Source: Oscillospiraceae bacterium
Lineage (GTDB): Bacteria > Bacillota > Clostridia > Oscillospirales > Acutalibacteraceae
Reading direction: 5' to 3'
DNA length: 41,400 bases
Assembly: GCA_015066345.1 (NCBI GenBank)
Contig: SVOQ01000023.1
Span: 1 to 41,400 of the forward strand
Below are positions 16,583 through 25,191 of the stretch, piece after piece. Both the position numbers and the translations under genes were made by a program. Every line of letters starts with the position of its first letter. Position 1 is the stretch's first letter. The notes beneath the pieces are model-generated. The model was given only the letters and a program-made list of their open reading frames with translations, did not search any database and was not told the DNA's origin.

Positions 16583-16621
16583 AGGAACAGTACTCCGCGA
16601 GGAATACTGTTCCTGTTTTTA
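16583..16621. terminator. Terminator between kinase and aquaporin genes
   Basis: AGGAACAGTA (16583) and TACTGTTCCT (16605-16614) form the main stem, extended by TCC/GGA, followed by TTTTT. The A/T-rich other flank lets it serve the convergent aquaporin gene too. Confidence 0.85.
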
Positions 16622-16631
16622 AATAAGGGAA

Positions 16632-17300
16632 TTATTCTGCTTTTTTACCGTCGAGGAACTTATAAACGAGAGCAGCAAGAACGCCACCAACTAAGGGTGC
16701 TACAATAAATACCCAAACACTTGAAAGAGCGTCACCGCCAACGAAGAGGGCAGGACCAAAGCTTCTTGCGGGGTTAACGGATGTACCTGTAAAGGAAATG
16801 CCGAGGATATGTACAAGAGTTAATGTGAGACCGATAACTATACCTGCAACGCCTGAGTTAGAAACCTTTGAGGTAACGCCGAGAATAGCGAGAACGAAAA
16901 CGAAAGTAAGAATAACCTCAATAATAATCGAGGGGAGAATTTCGCCATTATAAAGAGCATTTGCACCGAGACCGCTTTCTTTACCAACGAAGCCCATTAA
17001 AGCAGCTGCACCGGCAATAGCACCCGCAAACTGAGCAACAACGTAACCGATGAAGTCTTTAATACCAAATTTACCGCTAACGAGCATTGCGATTGAAACG
17101 GCGGGGTTAATGTGGCAACCTGATACATTACCGATTGAGTAAGCCATTGCAACAATAACAAGACCGAAAGCAAGGGCGGTAAGAAGGTAGCCCGTACCGT
17201 TTTCGGCGGAGCAACCTACAACAGTGGCAGTACCACAGGCAAAGAAAACCAATACAAACGTACCGATAAACTCTGCTACATATTTTTTAACTGATTGCAT
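16632..17300 (-). CDS. Aquaporin Z-type water channel
   Basis: A 222-residue MIP-family channel with six membrane segments and both NPA boxes (CHINPAVS, TSVNPARS). The selectivity residues fit a water channel rather than a glycerol channel: His in VHILGISF and Arg in NPAR, with Thr before NPAR, and an aromatic residue in the early LAFGLVIVAMAYSIG helix. The start ATG 17300 follows AAAGGAGG. It is monocistronic, between a shared terminator and its own promoter. The N-terminal half has GCSAENG instead of the longer family loop. Confidence 0.95.
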   Translation of the reverse strand: MQSVKKYVAEFIGTFVLVFFACGTATVVGCSAENGTGYLLTALAFGLVIVAMAYSIGNVSGCHINPAVSIAMLVSGKFGIKDFIGYVVAQFAGAIAGAAALMGFVGKESGLGANALYNGEILPSIIIEVILTFVFVLAILGVTSKVSNSGVAGIVIGLTLTLVHILGISFTGTSVNPARSFGPALFVGGDALSSVWVFIVAPLVGGVLAALVYKFLDGKKAE

Positions 17301-17340
17301 AATAATGCCTCCTTTATTTTAAGTATTTCTACTTGATTTT

Positions 17341-17369
17341 ATTATGAAACTTTAATCAAAAAATGTCAA
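17341..17369 (-). promoter_or_regulatory. Promoter of the aquaporin gene
   Basis: On the minus strand: TTGACA, 17-nt spacer, CATAAT, about 40 nt upstream of the start codon. Confidence 0.75.
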
Positions 17370-17408
17370 TAAAAAAATGATAGCACGACAATAAATCGTA
17401 CTATCATT
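17370..17408 (-). terminator. Terminator of tRNA-Ser
   Basis: ATGATAG (17378-17384) and CTATCAT (17401-17407) form a stem, extended by ACGA/TCGT. On the minus strand it is followed by a run of seven T residues. Confidence 0.75.
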
Positions 17409-17409
17409 C

Positions 17410-17500
17410 TGGCGCAGACGGTGGGATTCGAACCCACGAGCCCGATTAAAGGCTAACGCATTTCGAGTGCGCCCCGTTATGACCACTTCGATACGTCTGC
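17410..17500 (-). tRNA. tRNA-Ser (CGA)
   Basis: A 91-nt class II tRNA. The acceptor arms GCAGACG and CGTCTGC pair, the anticodon loop ACTCGAAAT gives CGA, there is a long variable arm (TTAGCCTTTAATCGGGCT), the T-loop is TTCGAATCC, and CCA is encoded. It reads TCG serine codons. Confidence 0.96.
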
Positions 17501-17517
17501 GTAAATATTACCCGTAC

Positions 17518-17546
17518 ATTTTAACAAAACAGTATTTTTATGTCAA
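17518..17546 (-). promoter_or_regulatory. Promoter of tRNA-Ser
   Basis: Read on the minus strand: TTGACA, 17-nt spacer, TAAAAT. The mature tRNA starts about 18 nt downstream of the -10. Confidence 0.7.
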
Positions 17547-17667
17547 GTGCGAATTGAATTTTCATTATAAGTATATTATTACAATATGTTTACAGTTTCG
17601 GTGTTAAGTTGACTTTTATACCGTTTAGTGCTAATATTACTTTGATAAATTGCGGTATTATGCGGTA

Positions 17668-18339
17668 TCAGAATTTATCTCTTAACTCTTTTAAAACCCG
17701 CTTTTCTATTCGGGAAACGTATGACCGCGAAATTCCAAGGTCTTTTGCCACTTCTTTTTGTGTCTGCGGGAATTCACCGTTCAGACCGTAGCGTCTTACT
17801 AAGATTTCTTTATCCCTGTTTTCGGGCATTTCTTTTAAGTAAACTACGAGTTTTTTCAGTTTGTTTTTGGTGTCTATATCGTCGACTATTGTGTCATCAA
17901 TAGCGATTATATCCATCAATGTCAGCGGGTTTCCCTCGTTATCAGTATCAATCGGGTCGCTGAATGACATTTCCTGCGAAAGTTTCTTCGCGTTTCTGAA
18001 GTACATCAGTATCTCGTTTTCGATACATCTTGCACAGTATGTAGCGAGTTTAGTTCCTTTTTCGGGCTTGAAACTGTTTATACCCTTTATAAGTCCGATT
18101 GTACCAACGGATATAAGGTCATCCTGCTCACTGTAATTTGAATAATACTTTTTAATTATATGAGCCACAAGCCGTAGGTTGTGTTGTATAAGTTTTTTAC
18201 GGGCTTTCTCACTGCCTTCGCTCATTTCCTTAAGATATTGTTCTTCTTCCTTTTTACTCAAGGGCTTTGGGAATGAGTCAGTATCCGTCACGTGTAAAAT
18301 AAAAAACATTAAATTACTTAATAAGCTTAATAAATCCAA
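17668..18339 (-). CDS. sigK: RNA polymerase sporulation sigma factor SigK
   Basis: A 223-residue sigma-70-family factor. The start is TTG 18339 with GAGGTG 5 nt upstream; nothing in the longer frame looks like a sigma factor. The first 28 residues are a hydrophobic pro-sequence (LLSLLSNLMFFILH) followed by FPKPLSKKEEEQYL. Region 2 (RLVAHIIKKY, DLISVGTIGLIKGINSFKP, GTKLATYCARCIENEI) and the C-terminal helix-turn-helix (KEVAKDLGISRSYVSRIEKR) match SigK, which drives late mother-cell genes in sporulation. The pro-sequence is about five residues shorter than in Bacillus subtilis, as I recall it. The gene is one piece: no interrupting skin-type element. Confidence 0.95.
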   Translation of the reverse strand: MDLLSLLSNLMFFILHVTDTDSFPKPLSKKEEEQYLKEMSEGSEKARKKLIQHNLRLVAHIIKKYYSNYSEQDDLISVGTIGLIKGINSFKPEKGTKLATYCARCIENEILMYFRNAKKLSQEMSFSDPIDTDNEGNPLTLMDIIAIDDTIVDDIDTKNKLKKLVVYLKEMPENRDKEILVRRYGLNGEFPQTQKEVAKDLGISRSYVSRIEKRVLKELRDKF

Positions 18340-18411
18340 AAAATCACCTCGGTTAAGAATATTAATTTCACCGGTTGATTTTGCAAGTCCTTTTGTAAAA
18401 GAGAGGTTAAT

Positions 18412-19764
18412 ATGAAAAAAATCGAACAATTCCGTACTACGGTACGTGTAAGTGCAATTACAATTTTCAGTCTTATTTCTACGGCAATATACTACCTTGT
18501 GTGGCGAGTTGCCTACAACCCCGAGTTTGAGCATCCCTACCACGGTAAAGGTCAGATTTTCTTAGTAGTACTTTATTTTGTGGTGCTTATGGTTTCGGGC
18601 ATAATACTTGGGGTAATGCGTATTGACGAACTAAGACGAGGGGAAATTATATTCTACGGTGCTATTGCCTTACTTTTCACAAATGGTATTGCATACACCC
18701 AGATTTGTCTTGTTGAGGCGGTACTTGCCAATCCTACGGGTATGATATACATATTCCTGTTAGAGTTGTTGGCTTTAATTATATGGACTTATTTATCATC
18801 GGTTTTTGTTCACGCCCTGAACCCGCCCGAGAAATTGCTTATTATCTACGGTAGCCATCTTGCAACGGAAATCGTATATAAGATGAGCCAACTTGAGGAC
18901 CGTTACGTTATTTGTGAGTCCGCAAACGTTGACGAAGGCTTCGAAAACCTTACTAAACATATTGATAAATACGAAAGTGTAATTATCTGCGACGTTCCCG
19001 CAAGACTCAGGAACGATTTACTTAAATATTGCTACCAGAATAACAAAAGTATCTACGTAATCCCCAAGATTTCTGACATTGTTATTCGCAGTGCATCCGA
19101 AATCACTTACTTCGATTCACCCATTTCTAAGTGTACAGCAACGGGTCTTACAGTCGAAGAACGCATCGTCAAGAGAATTTTTGATATTGTTTGTTCAAGT
19201 TTGGCACTCATAGTTTTGTCGCCATTATTCCTTGTGATTGCTCTCGCTATTAAACTTTACGACGGCGGTCCCGTATTCTATAAACAAAGACGAGCAACCA
19301 AGGATTTAAAGGAATTTGATATCCTTAAATTCAGAAGTATGATTGTCGACGCGGAGAAGGACGGCCCTCAACCCGCAGTTGATAATGATAAACGTATTAC
19401 TCCCATCGGTAAGGTCATCAGAGCCCTCAGAATTGACGAATTACCCCAGATTATAAACATCTTAAAAGGGGAGATGTCAATTGTAGGACCGCGACCCGAA
19501 CGAATTGAACACGTCGAAAAGTATTCGGCGGAAATTCCCGAATTTGTATGCAGATACAAAGTCAAGGGCGGTCTTACAGGCTATGCGCAGGTTTTTGGTA
19601 AATACAACACCTCCGCATACAATAAACTTAAAATGGACCTTATTTACATCCAGAATTATTCATTGGCACTCGACCTGAAATTAATATTAATGACCGTTAA
19701 AATCCTCTTTAAGAAAGAAAGCACCGAGGGTTTCAAGGTCACAGGAAAGAAAGATAGAAAATGA
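18412..19764 (+). CDS. Undecaprenyl-phosphate sugar phosphotransferase
   Basis: A 450-residue polyprenyl-phosphate sugar-1-phosphate transferase. About four N-terminal membrane helices (to residue 140) are followed by a cytoplasmic Rossmann-like part (LLIIYGSHLATEIVYKM) and then the catalytic domain. That domain has a re-entrant helix near residues 265-285 and the motifs FYKQRRATKDLKEFDILKF, KFRSM, RIDELPQ and GPRPER. It loads the first sugar phosphate onto undecaprenyl phosphate for surface polysaccharide. Start ATG 18412 follows GAGAGGTTAAT, divergent from sigK by 72 nt. It overlaps the next gene by 4 nt (ATGA), so the two are coupled. Confidence 0.94.
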   Translation: MKKIEQFRTTVRVSAITIFSLISTAIYYLVWRVAYNPEFEHPYHGKGQIFLVVLYFVVLMVSGIILGVMRIDELRRGEIIFYGAIALLFTNGIAYTQICLVEAVLANPTGMIYIFLLELLALIIWTYLSSVFVHALNPPEKLLIIYGSHLATEIVYKMSQLEDRYVICESANVDEGFENLTKHIDKYESVIICDVPARLRNDLLKYCYQNNKSIYVIPKISDIVIRSASEITYFDSPISKCTATGLTVEERIVKRIFDIVCSSLALIVLSPLFLVIALAIKLYDGGPVFYKQRRATKDLKEFDILKFRSMIVDAEKDGPQPAVDNDKRITPIGKVIRALRIDELPQIINILKGEMSIVGPRPERIEHVEKYSAEIPEFVCRYKVKGGLTGYAQVFGKYNTSAYNKLKMDLIYIQNYSLALDLKLILMTVKILFKKESTEGFKVTGKKDRK

Positions 19765-20471
19765 ATCTTTACTATATGATACTTGCGGGTGGCATCGGCT
19801 CGAGAATGAAGTCACCCGAACTTCCAAAACAGTATATTAAAGTTTGCAATGAACCTATAATTGTACGTACTGTCAGGAATTTTGAGGATTTCGGTACATT
19901 CCGCGGTGGCGTTATATGTTGCCCCGTTGAGTGGATTGAATACACAAAGGCACTTTTACTCGAATACGGTATCGCTTCAAGTAGTGTTAGCGTAATTCCC
20001 GGCGGTAAAAACCGTAATAATTCCGTTAAAAACGGTTGCCGTTTTCTGAATAAGACATTCAACATCGGTGAGGATGATATTGTTCTTACTCACGATGCGG
20101 TGCGACCCTTTATTGATGCAAGAATTATTAAGGATAATATTAACGCCGCGTCCGAATTCGGAGCCGCTAACACGGTTATGCCCGTGTACGACTCTATAAT
20201 CAGGAGTTCAACAGGGGATTTCTTTAACGAACACCTTAAAAGAAGTGAGCTTTTCAGGGTGCAGACCCCTCAGTCCTTCAGATTAAGCGAGTTATCAAAC
20301 CTTATAAACTCCTTATCTGAAACCGAACTTGAGAATTATACCGATGTTGCATCAATTTTTGCGGACAGAGGTTATAGGGTTAAACTTGTTCAGGGTGATG
20401 ATTCAAATATTAAAATCACGACGCCCTTTGACTTAGCCGTTGCGGATACAATAGTCAAAAACAGACCCTAA
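19761..20471 (+). CDS. IspD/TarI-family cytidylyltransferase
   Basis: A 236-residue nucleotidyltransferase. The nucleotide-binding start AGGIGSRM and the motif THDAVRPF near residue 113 are seen, with GDDSNIKITTPFDL near the C terminus. The family includes IspD (MEP pathway, CDP-methylerythritol) and TarI (CDP-ribitol). The HDAVRPF form and coupling to a sugar phosphotransferase lean towards a TarI-like role in envelope polymer synthesis. A MEP role is not excluded, and I cannot see another ispD candidate in the window. The ATG overlaps the previous stop. Confidence 0.88.
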   Translation: MNLYYMILAGGIGSRMKSPELPKQYIKVCNEPIIVRTVRNFEDFGTFRGGVICCPVEWIEYTKALLLEYGIASSSVSVIPGGKNRNNSVKNGCRFLNKTFNIGEDDIVLTHDAVRPFIDARIIKDNINAASEFGAANTVMPVYDSIIRSSTGDFFNEHLKRSELFRVQTPQSFRLSELSNLINSLSETELENYTDVASIFADRGYRVKLVQGDDSNIKITTPFDLAVADTIVKNRP

Positions 20472-20776
20472 CTCAAATAATCCTCGAGGGTTTTATTAAC
20501 ATCCTCGTATTTCACATTTATTCCACCCTTTATGAGTTCAATATCACTTTCGGGTAAACTTGAAGTGAACACTTCGAATACTTTTATCGGAATCGGGTTT
20601 TCACTTTCAAATAAAGCGATTCTACCGTGGTAATCCGAAAGAATATAGGTTATTTCTTTGATTTCTGTGGTTTCGGGTGATTGCGATGTGGCTTTTACGG
20701 TGTTATTTAAACTGACACCGAACATAATAAATGCAACGCACATTATTAAAGTTATAAATAAAAAATGTTTTTTCAA
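20468..20776 (-). CDS. Small exported protein, YILxDYxGRIALFE type
   Basis: A 102-residue protein with an N-terminal membrane or signal segment (residues about 4-24, FLFITLIMCVAFIMFGVSL) and a conserved C-terminal domain starting EITYILSDYHGRIALFESE. The domain ends with KYEDVNKTLEDYLS. It resembles the BofC C-terminal-like family seen near sporulation genes in Clostridia, held loosely. The start is TTG 20776, with AAGGTGA upstream on the minus strand. Its stop overlaps the end of the cytidylyltransferase gene on the other strand by 4 nt. It is expected to act outside the membrane. Confidence 0.8.
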   Translation of the reverse strand: MKKHFLFITLIMCVAFIMFGVSLNNTVKATSQSPETTEIKEITYILSDYHGRIALFESENPIPIKVFEVFTSSLPESDIELIKGGINVKYEDVNKTLEDYLS

Positions 20777-20862
20777 AATTTCACCTTTTTATTTTTAGTT
20801 TTTAATTAATTTTATTTTTTATACATTCAGTAACGATTTTTGGTTACAAGGAGGCTTACCTT

Positions 20863-23307
20863 ATGCAGAATAAACGCCCAACCCCACCCGTAAGAGGGGG
20901 TAGTGCTAAAAAAAGTGCGGTAAAACGCCGTCGTAAAGTAAGGAAAGAACATCCGATTTTAAGAACAATCGGTTATGTTGTATTTACATTTACGGCTATT
21001 TGCGTTATTTGTGGCGCAGTTGCGGGTTCTTACGTCTATAAATTTGCCGATGAGTACGTTAACGGCGGTAAAGTAATTGACCTTGAAATGTACAAAGCAA
21101 ATCAGGCACAGACCAGCATCATTTACGCCTACGATTCCAATAAGCAACAAGTGGAGTTGTTGCGACTTCACGGTGCGGAAAACCGCGTTTGGATTGACTA
21201 CGATGATATTCCCCAGGAAATGATTGATGCTTTCCGTGACCTTGAAGACAAACGTTTTGAGGAGCATCAGGGTGTTGACTGGACAAGAACTATCTTAGGT
21301 GTTGCAAAGTCCGGCTTTGAGCAGGGCGGCTCTACCATTACCCAGCAGTTGATTAAAAACCTTACGGGTGAAGACGGTAGAATGGCATCCCGTAAATTCT
21401 ACGAGATTCTTAATGCACTTAATGTTGAAAAGCATTATCCTAAAAGGACTATTATGGAGTTCTACCTCAATACAGTTTACCTCGGTAACGGTTGCTACGG
21501 TATTAAAACTGCCGCTGAAGTTTACTTCGGTAAGGATGTTGAGGACTTAAATGCTGCGGAATGTGCGGTAATTGCGTCTATTACCAAAGCTCCCGCAACC
21601 TACGACCCATTAACCGAGCCCGAGGAAAACAAAGACAGACAAGAATATTGCCTTAGTTGTATGCTCGAACAGGAAAGCCTTACTCAGGAAGAATACGACG
21701 AAGCAATTGAATACGAATTAATATTCACTAATAGTGATAACTATAAAGGTAGCCAGGTTACCGAAACTATTGAAGATATTGAAGATAAAGAGTATACCGA
21801 GGACGATATTAAGTTTACCGATACATTGGATGACGGTAAATCCTCATACTACGTTGAGTACGTTATTGACGATGTTATCGAAGATTTAATGGACGAATAC
21901 GATCTTACCTATAACGAAGCCTGGAAAAAGGTATTCTTTGGCGGTCTTCGTATTTATGCGGCGGTAGACCTTGACGTTCAACGTGCCGCCGAGGAAGTTT
22001 ACGTTAAACGTCTTACATTCCCCGATGAAAGCGGGGCAGAGGTTCAGGTACAATCCGCTATGACTATTATGGACTACAGCGGTAGAGTTGTTGCCATGGT
22101 GGGCGGTGCAGGTGAGAAAAATACTTTCCGCGGACTTAACCGTGCTACTCAGTCACCACGTCAGCCCGGTTCGTCAATAAAACCCCTTTCGGTTTACGCA
22201 CCGGCAATTGAAAACGATACTATTACCTGGTCCACAATGGTTCAGAACTACGGTATCAGAATGGGTTCATCCCGTTGGCCCGTAAACTACGGCGGTAGTG
22301 CAGGTTCACCTAACTCATTTACTACCGTTCAGTACGCTATTGCTCAGTCATATAATACTGTTCCTGCTCAGATTGTTCAGGAAATGGGTATTGACCCCTG
22401 TATGGATTTCCTTGTTGACGATTTGAAATTCTCAACCCTCGTAACGGACGAGGATGACCCCAATTATGACGGTAACTTCTCATCAATATGCGTTGGCGGT
22501 ATGAGCGAAGGCGTTACAACTCTTGAAATGACTGCCGCTTTTGCTACATTCGGTAACAACGGCTATTACTACGAGCCTTACGCATATTATAAAGTTACGA
22601 ATAATGACGGTAGTGAAGTTCTTCTTGAGGGTGGCGACGAACCCGGCGAACAGGTTATGTCCGAAAGTTCCGCGGGTGTTATGCGTCAACTTTTAAGAAC
22701 CGTTGTTACAGGCGGTACTGCGGGTGGTTACGGAGTTAACGGCTTTGAAACATTCGCTAAAACAGGTACTACAAGTGACGATAAGGACCGTTGGTTTGTT
22801 GGCGGTACACCTTATTATGTAGCCGCAGTATGGTACGGTTACGACGAACCCAAGCCCATCAGAAACACCTCGGGTAACCCTGCAGGTAAGATATTCAAGA
22901 AGGTTATGGACGCGGCTCACGACGGTTTGGATGATTTATCATTCCCCAGTGCAAGTGGCGTTGTTGCCCGTAAATACTGTAAAATATCGGGTGATATTGC
23001 TTCCGCAGGTTGTACTTCAACTGCTACGGGTTATTATAAATCATCAAATGTACCAAGCAGGTGTAAGGGTTGTGCAATTGTTAACGGTATAGGACAGGGA
23101 ATTCCCGACGTTATTGTACCGTCAACAACCGAAGACCCCAGCGCAACTACAACTAAACCCGTTAAGCCTACGAAACCCACTAAACCTAATGTGACCACGG
23201 CTACCAAACCTACTCAACCTCAGACTACGGCACCGAGTACAACCTTACCTCCGGTTCCGCCGTCAACTACGGTAGCTCCCGATACTGAAACTCAAGCCTC
23301 TGAGTAA
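20863..23307 (+). CDS. Class A penicillin-binding protein (bifunctional)
   Basis: An 814-residue PBP1A-type enzyme. It has a basic cytoplasmic tail and one membrane helix near residues 35-60. The glycosyltransferase domain contains EDKRFEEHQGVD (catalytic Glu128), GGSTITQQLIKNL and RTIMEFYLNTVYLGNGCYGI. The transpeptidase domain has Ser437 in PGSSIKP, SYN in AQSYNTVP and KTG at 633-635. The last 60 or so residues are a Thr/Pro/Lys-rich tail (TTKPVKPTKPTKP) likely in the wall. It makes and cross-links peptidoglycan at the outer face. Start ATG 20863 follows AAGGAGG. Confidence 0.96.
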   Translation: MQNKRPTPPVRGGSAKKSAVKRRRKVRKEHPILRTIGYVVFTFTAICVICGAVAGSYVYKFADEYVNGGKVIDLEMYKANQAQTSIIYAYDSNKQQVELLRLHGAENRVWIDYDDIPQEMIDAFRDLEDKRFEEHQGVDWTRTILGVAKSGFEQGGSTITQQLIKNLTGEDGRMASRKFYEILNALNVEKHYPKRTIMEFYLNTVYLGNGCYGIKTAAEVYFGKDVEDLNAAECAVIASITKAPATYDPLTEPEENKDRQEYCLSCMLEQESLTQEEYDEAIEYELIFTNSDNYKGSQVTETIEDIEDKEYTEDDIKFTDTLDDGKSSYYVEYVIDDVIEDLMDEYDLTYNEAWKKVFFGGLRIYAAVDLDVQRAAEEVYVKRLTFPDESGAEVQVQSAMTIMDYSGRVVAMVGGAGEKNTFRGLNRATQSPRQPGSSIKPLSVYAPAIENDTITWSTMVQNYGIRMGSSRWPVNYGGSAGSPNSFTTVQYAIAQSYNTVPAQIVQEMGIDPCMDFLVDDLKFSTLVTDEDDPNYDGNFSSICVGGMSEGVTTLEMTAAFATFGNNGYYYEPYAYYKVTNNDGSEVLLEGGDEPGEQVMSESSAGVMRQLLRTVVTGGTAGGYGVNGFETFAKTGTTSDDKDRWFVGGTPYYVAAVWYGYDEPKPIRNTSGNPAGKIFKKVMDAAHDGLDDLSFPSASGVVARKYCKISGDIASAGCTSTATGYYKSSNVPSRCKGCAIVNGIGQGIPDVIVPSTTEDPSATTTKPVKPTKPTKPNVTTATKPTQPQTTAPSTTLPPVPPSTTVAPDTETQASE

Positions 23308-23320
23308 TTAATAAGATTTA

Positions 23321-23350
23321 ACGGCTGATAGAAAAACTATCAGCCGTTTT
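23321..23350 (+). terminator. Terminator after the PBP gene
   Basis: ACGGCTGATAG (23321-23331) and CTATCAGCCGT (23337-23347) form a perfect stem with an AAAAA loop and a short TTTT tail. The tail abuts the GGAG ribosome site of the next gene, so read-through into that gene is likely to some degree. Confidence 0.75.
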
Positions 23351-23360
23351 GGAGATATAT

Positions 23361-23780
23361 ATGGTAATTTTATCAGTCGATTACGGTGACAGACGAACAG
23401 GAATCGCGGTGTGTGATAAGTTCGAAATGTTAGCGTCACCCGTATGCGTACTTAACGAGTGGAATTCCGAAACCCTCGCAGAAAAGGTAGTGAATATCGC
23501 AACCGAAAAAAGGGCGGAGATTATAGTAATAGGTCTTCCGCGTAATATGGACGGTTCAAAGGGATTCAGGGCGGATGCCTGTGAAGCCTTGGGCGAACTT
23601 ATAAAAGAACGAACATCAATTAAGGTTGATTTCTGGGACGAACGCCTTACAACTGTTTCCGCTCATAAGATACTTAACGAAAACAATGTAAGAGGTAAAA
23701 AACGTAAAAACGTTGTGGATGCCGTTGCGGCGGAGATTATCTTACAGGACTATATAGATTACAGAAAATGTTCACTATAA
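23361..23780 (+). CDS. YqgF/RuvX-family Holliday junction resolvase-like nuclease
   Basis: A 139-residue RNase-H-fold protein of normal family length. The metal-binding start SVDYGDRRTGIAV, IVIGLPRNMDGS and the C-terminal DERLTT and VDAVAAEIILQDYI motifs match YqgF, which takes part in pre-16S rRNA 5' end maturation and possibly recombination. ATG 23361 (third in-frame choice) has GGAG 6 nt upstream. Transcribed with the PBP or from a promoter within it, just before the ThrE pair. Confidence 0.93.
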   Translation: MVILSVDYGDRRTGIAVCDKFEMLASPVCVLNEWNSETLAEKVVNIATEKRAEIIVIGLPRNMDGSKGFRADACEALGELIKERTSIKVDFWDERLTTVSAHKILNENNVRGKKRKNVVDAVAAEIILQDYIDYRKCSL

Positions 23781-23795
23781 AACGGAGGTGTTATT

Positions 23796-24614
23796 TTGAA
23801 AAGAGATAAGTTTGCAAATAAAATAATGCCTTTGGAATGTGTGGACATTTCACGTTATTCCTGTGATGAGATTTTGTGCAAAGCCCTCGATATCGGCGAA
23901 AGCATATTAAAATGCGGTGGCGAACCTCACAGAATTGAGGATACTATTGAAAGAATCTGTTATTCCTACGGTGCAGTAACTACGGATGTTTTCGCTCTTC
24001 CTTCGCTTATTTTGGCGAGTATCAGAATGAGTGACGGTACATCCTCCTCACAGGTAAGGCGAGTTTATAAAACCGCCAATAATATGTACCGACTTGAAAG
24101 AATAAACGATGTTTCCCGAAAACTTTGTGACGGTAAAATTACCCTTGATGAAGTTGATAAGGAAATAAACGAAATCGTTAATCAAAAGCCATTTTCAAGA
24201 TATATCGTTCTTATCGGCGGTGTACTTGCGGCGGGTGGTTTCGCCGTATTCTTTGGCGGTAGTATCAAAGATGCTTTAGTAGCCGCCATCGCGGGACTTG
24301 TGGTATCAATATTTAATTTCCACAAAGTAAAATTCAGTAGTAATTTCTTCTATGTAGCCCTTGTTTCATTCTTCGGTGCGTTAGTCGGTATCGGTCTTCA
24401 TAAATTAGGTTTCGGTGATAACCTTGATATGATTATGATTGGTACTATAATGCTTGTAATTCCGGGACTTGCCTTTGGTAACGCCGTAAGGGACTTACTT
24501 TTCGGTGATACAATTTCGGGTCTTATTCAGTTAGTACAGGCTATATTACTGGCCGTAATGGTTGCTTTCGGCTTTATTGCCGCAATTATTGTGTTTGGGG
24601 GTGTGTTAAATTGA
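23796..24614 (+). CDS. ThrE-family transporter, N-terminal-domain subunit (YjjP-like)
   Basis: A 272-residue protein. A cytosolic N-terminal region of about 130 residues contains ESILKCGGEPHRIEDTIERIC, the DUF1212 signature (ThrE/YjjP family). About five membrane segments follow to the end. The ThrE family exports threonine/serine or, in the YjjPB form, succinate. The start is TTG 23796, with GGAGGTG 6 nt upstream. The next gene starts on its last base, so the two subunits are coupled. Confidence 0.9.
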   Translation: MKRDKFANKIMPLECVDISRYSCDEILCKALDIGESILKCGGEPHRIEDTIERICYSYGAVTTDVFALPSLILASIRMSDGTSSSQVRRVYKTANNMYRLERINDVSRKLCDGKITLDEVDKEINEIVNQKPFSRYIVLIGGVLAAGGFAVFFGGSIKDALVAAIAGLVVSIFNFHKVKFSSNFFYVALVSFFGALVGIGLHKLGFGDNLDMIMIGTIMLVIPGLAFGNAVRDLLFGDTISGLIQLVQAILLAVMVAFGFIAAIIVFGGVLN

Positions 24615-25063
24615 TGCCCTATGTTATTAAAATAATTGCCGGTGTTATAAGTACAGTGGGATTTGGCATAATCTTTCGCGTAAAACCCTCAAAATTGCCT
24701 TTTGTGGCATTGGACGGATTAATAGCCTGTGTCAGTTACTTCGCCTTGACGGAGCTTATAGGCGGTGATTTTATACCCAACGCAATTGCGGCATTTTTAA
24801 CCGCCTTTGCCGCAGAGATTTTTGCGAGAATATGTAAAGCACCTACAACCGTATTCTTACTTCCCGGTTGTATAGCCCTCGTACCCGGTGGCACATTATA
24901 CTATGCAACAAGTAATTTCTTATCGCAGAATTATGTTGATGCAGCAAAGTATCTTTTAACAACCGTAGAGGTCGGCGTTGCCATCGGTGCAGGTATTATT
25001 ATAGCGTCACTTTTACGAATTGTTGTGTTTAAATTAATTTTCAAGAATAGAAATAAAACTTAA
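24614..25063 (+). CDS. ThrE-family transporter, C-terminal-domain subunit (YjjB-like)
   Basis: A 149-residue, four-helix membrane protein with LDGLIACVSYFAL, AIAAFLTAFAAEIFARICKAPTTVFLLPGCIALVPGGTLYYA near residue 60-100 and a basic C terminus. It matches the DUF3815 / YjjB half of ThrE. It overlaps the upstream stop by one base (TGATG). Together the two small genes make one functional transporter; the substrate (amino acid or dicarboxylate) is not readable here. Confidence 0.9.
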   Translation: MPYVIKIIAGVISTVGFGIIFRVKPSKLPFVALDGLIACVSYFALTELIGGDFIPNAIAAFLTAFAAEIFARICKAPTTVFLLPGCIALVPGGTLYYATSNFLSQNYVDAAKYLLTTVEVGVAIGAGIIIASLLRIVVFKLIFKNRNKT

Positions 25064-25073
25064 TATAAGTATT

Positions 25074-25107
25074 AAACACACTTGTTTTATAACGAGTGTG
25101 TTTTTTT
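25074..25107 (+). terminator. Terminator of the ThrE operon
   Basis: AAACACACTTG pairs with CGAGTGTGTTT around a short A/T loop, then seven T residues. Confidence 0.85.
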
Positions 25108-25138
25108 GTGACATTTTATTTACAATTTGTTCACATTT

Positions 25139-25167
25139 TTGGCAAACGAATCACATAGTCATATTGT
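25139..25167 (+). promoter_or_regulatory. Candidate promoter of the subtilase gene
   Basis: TTGGCA (25139-25144), 17 nt, TATTGT (25162-25167). The spacing is right but two -10 bases differ from consensus. Confidence 0.45.
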
Positions 25168-25191
25168 AATATATAGGGAGGGAGTGATGGT

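Noticed and set aside
17668-18339. Skin-type element interrupting sigK
   Set aside because: The gene is continuous from pro-sequence to the C-terminal helix-turn-helix, with no recombinase nearby.
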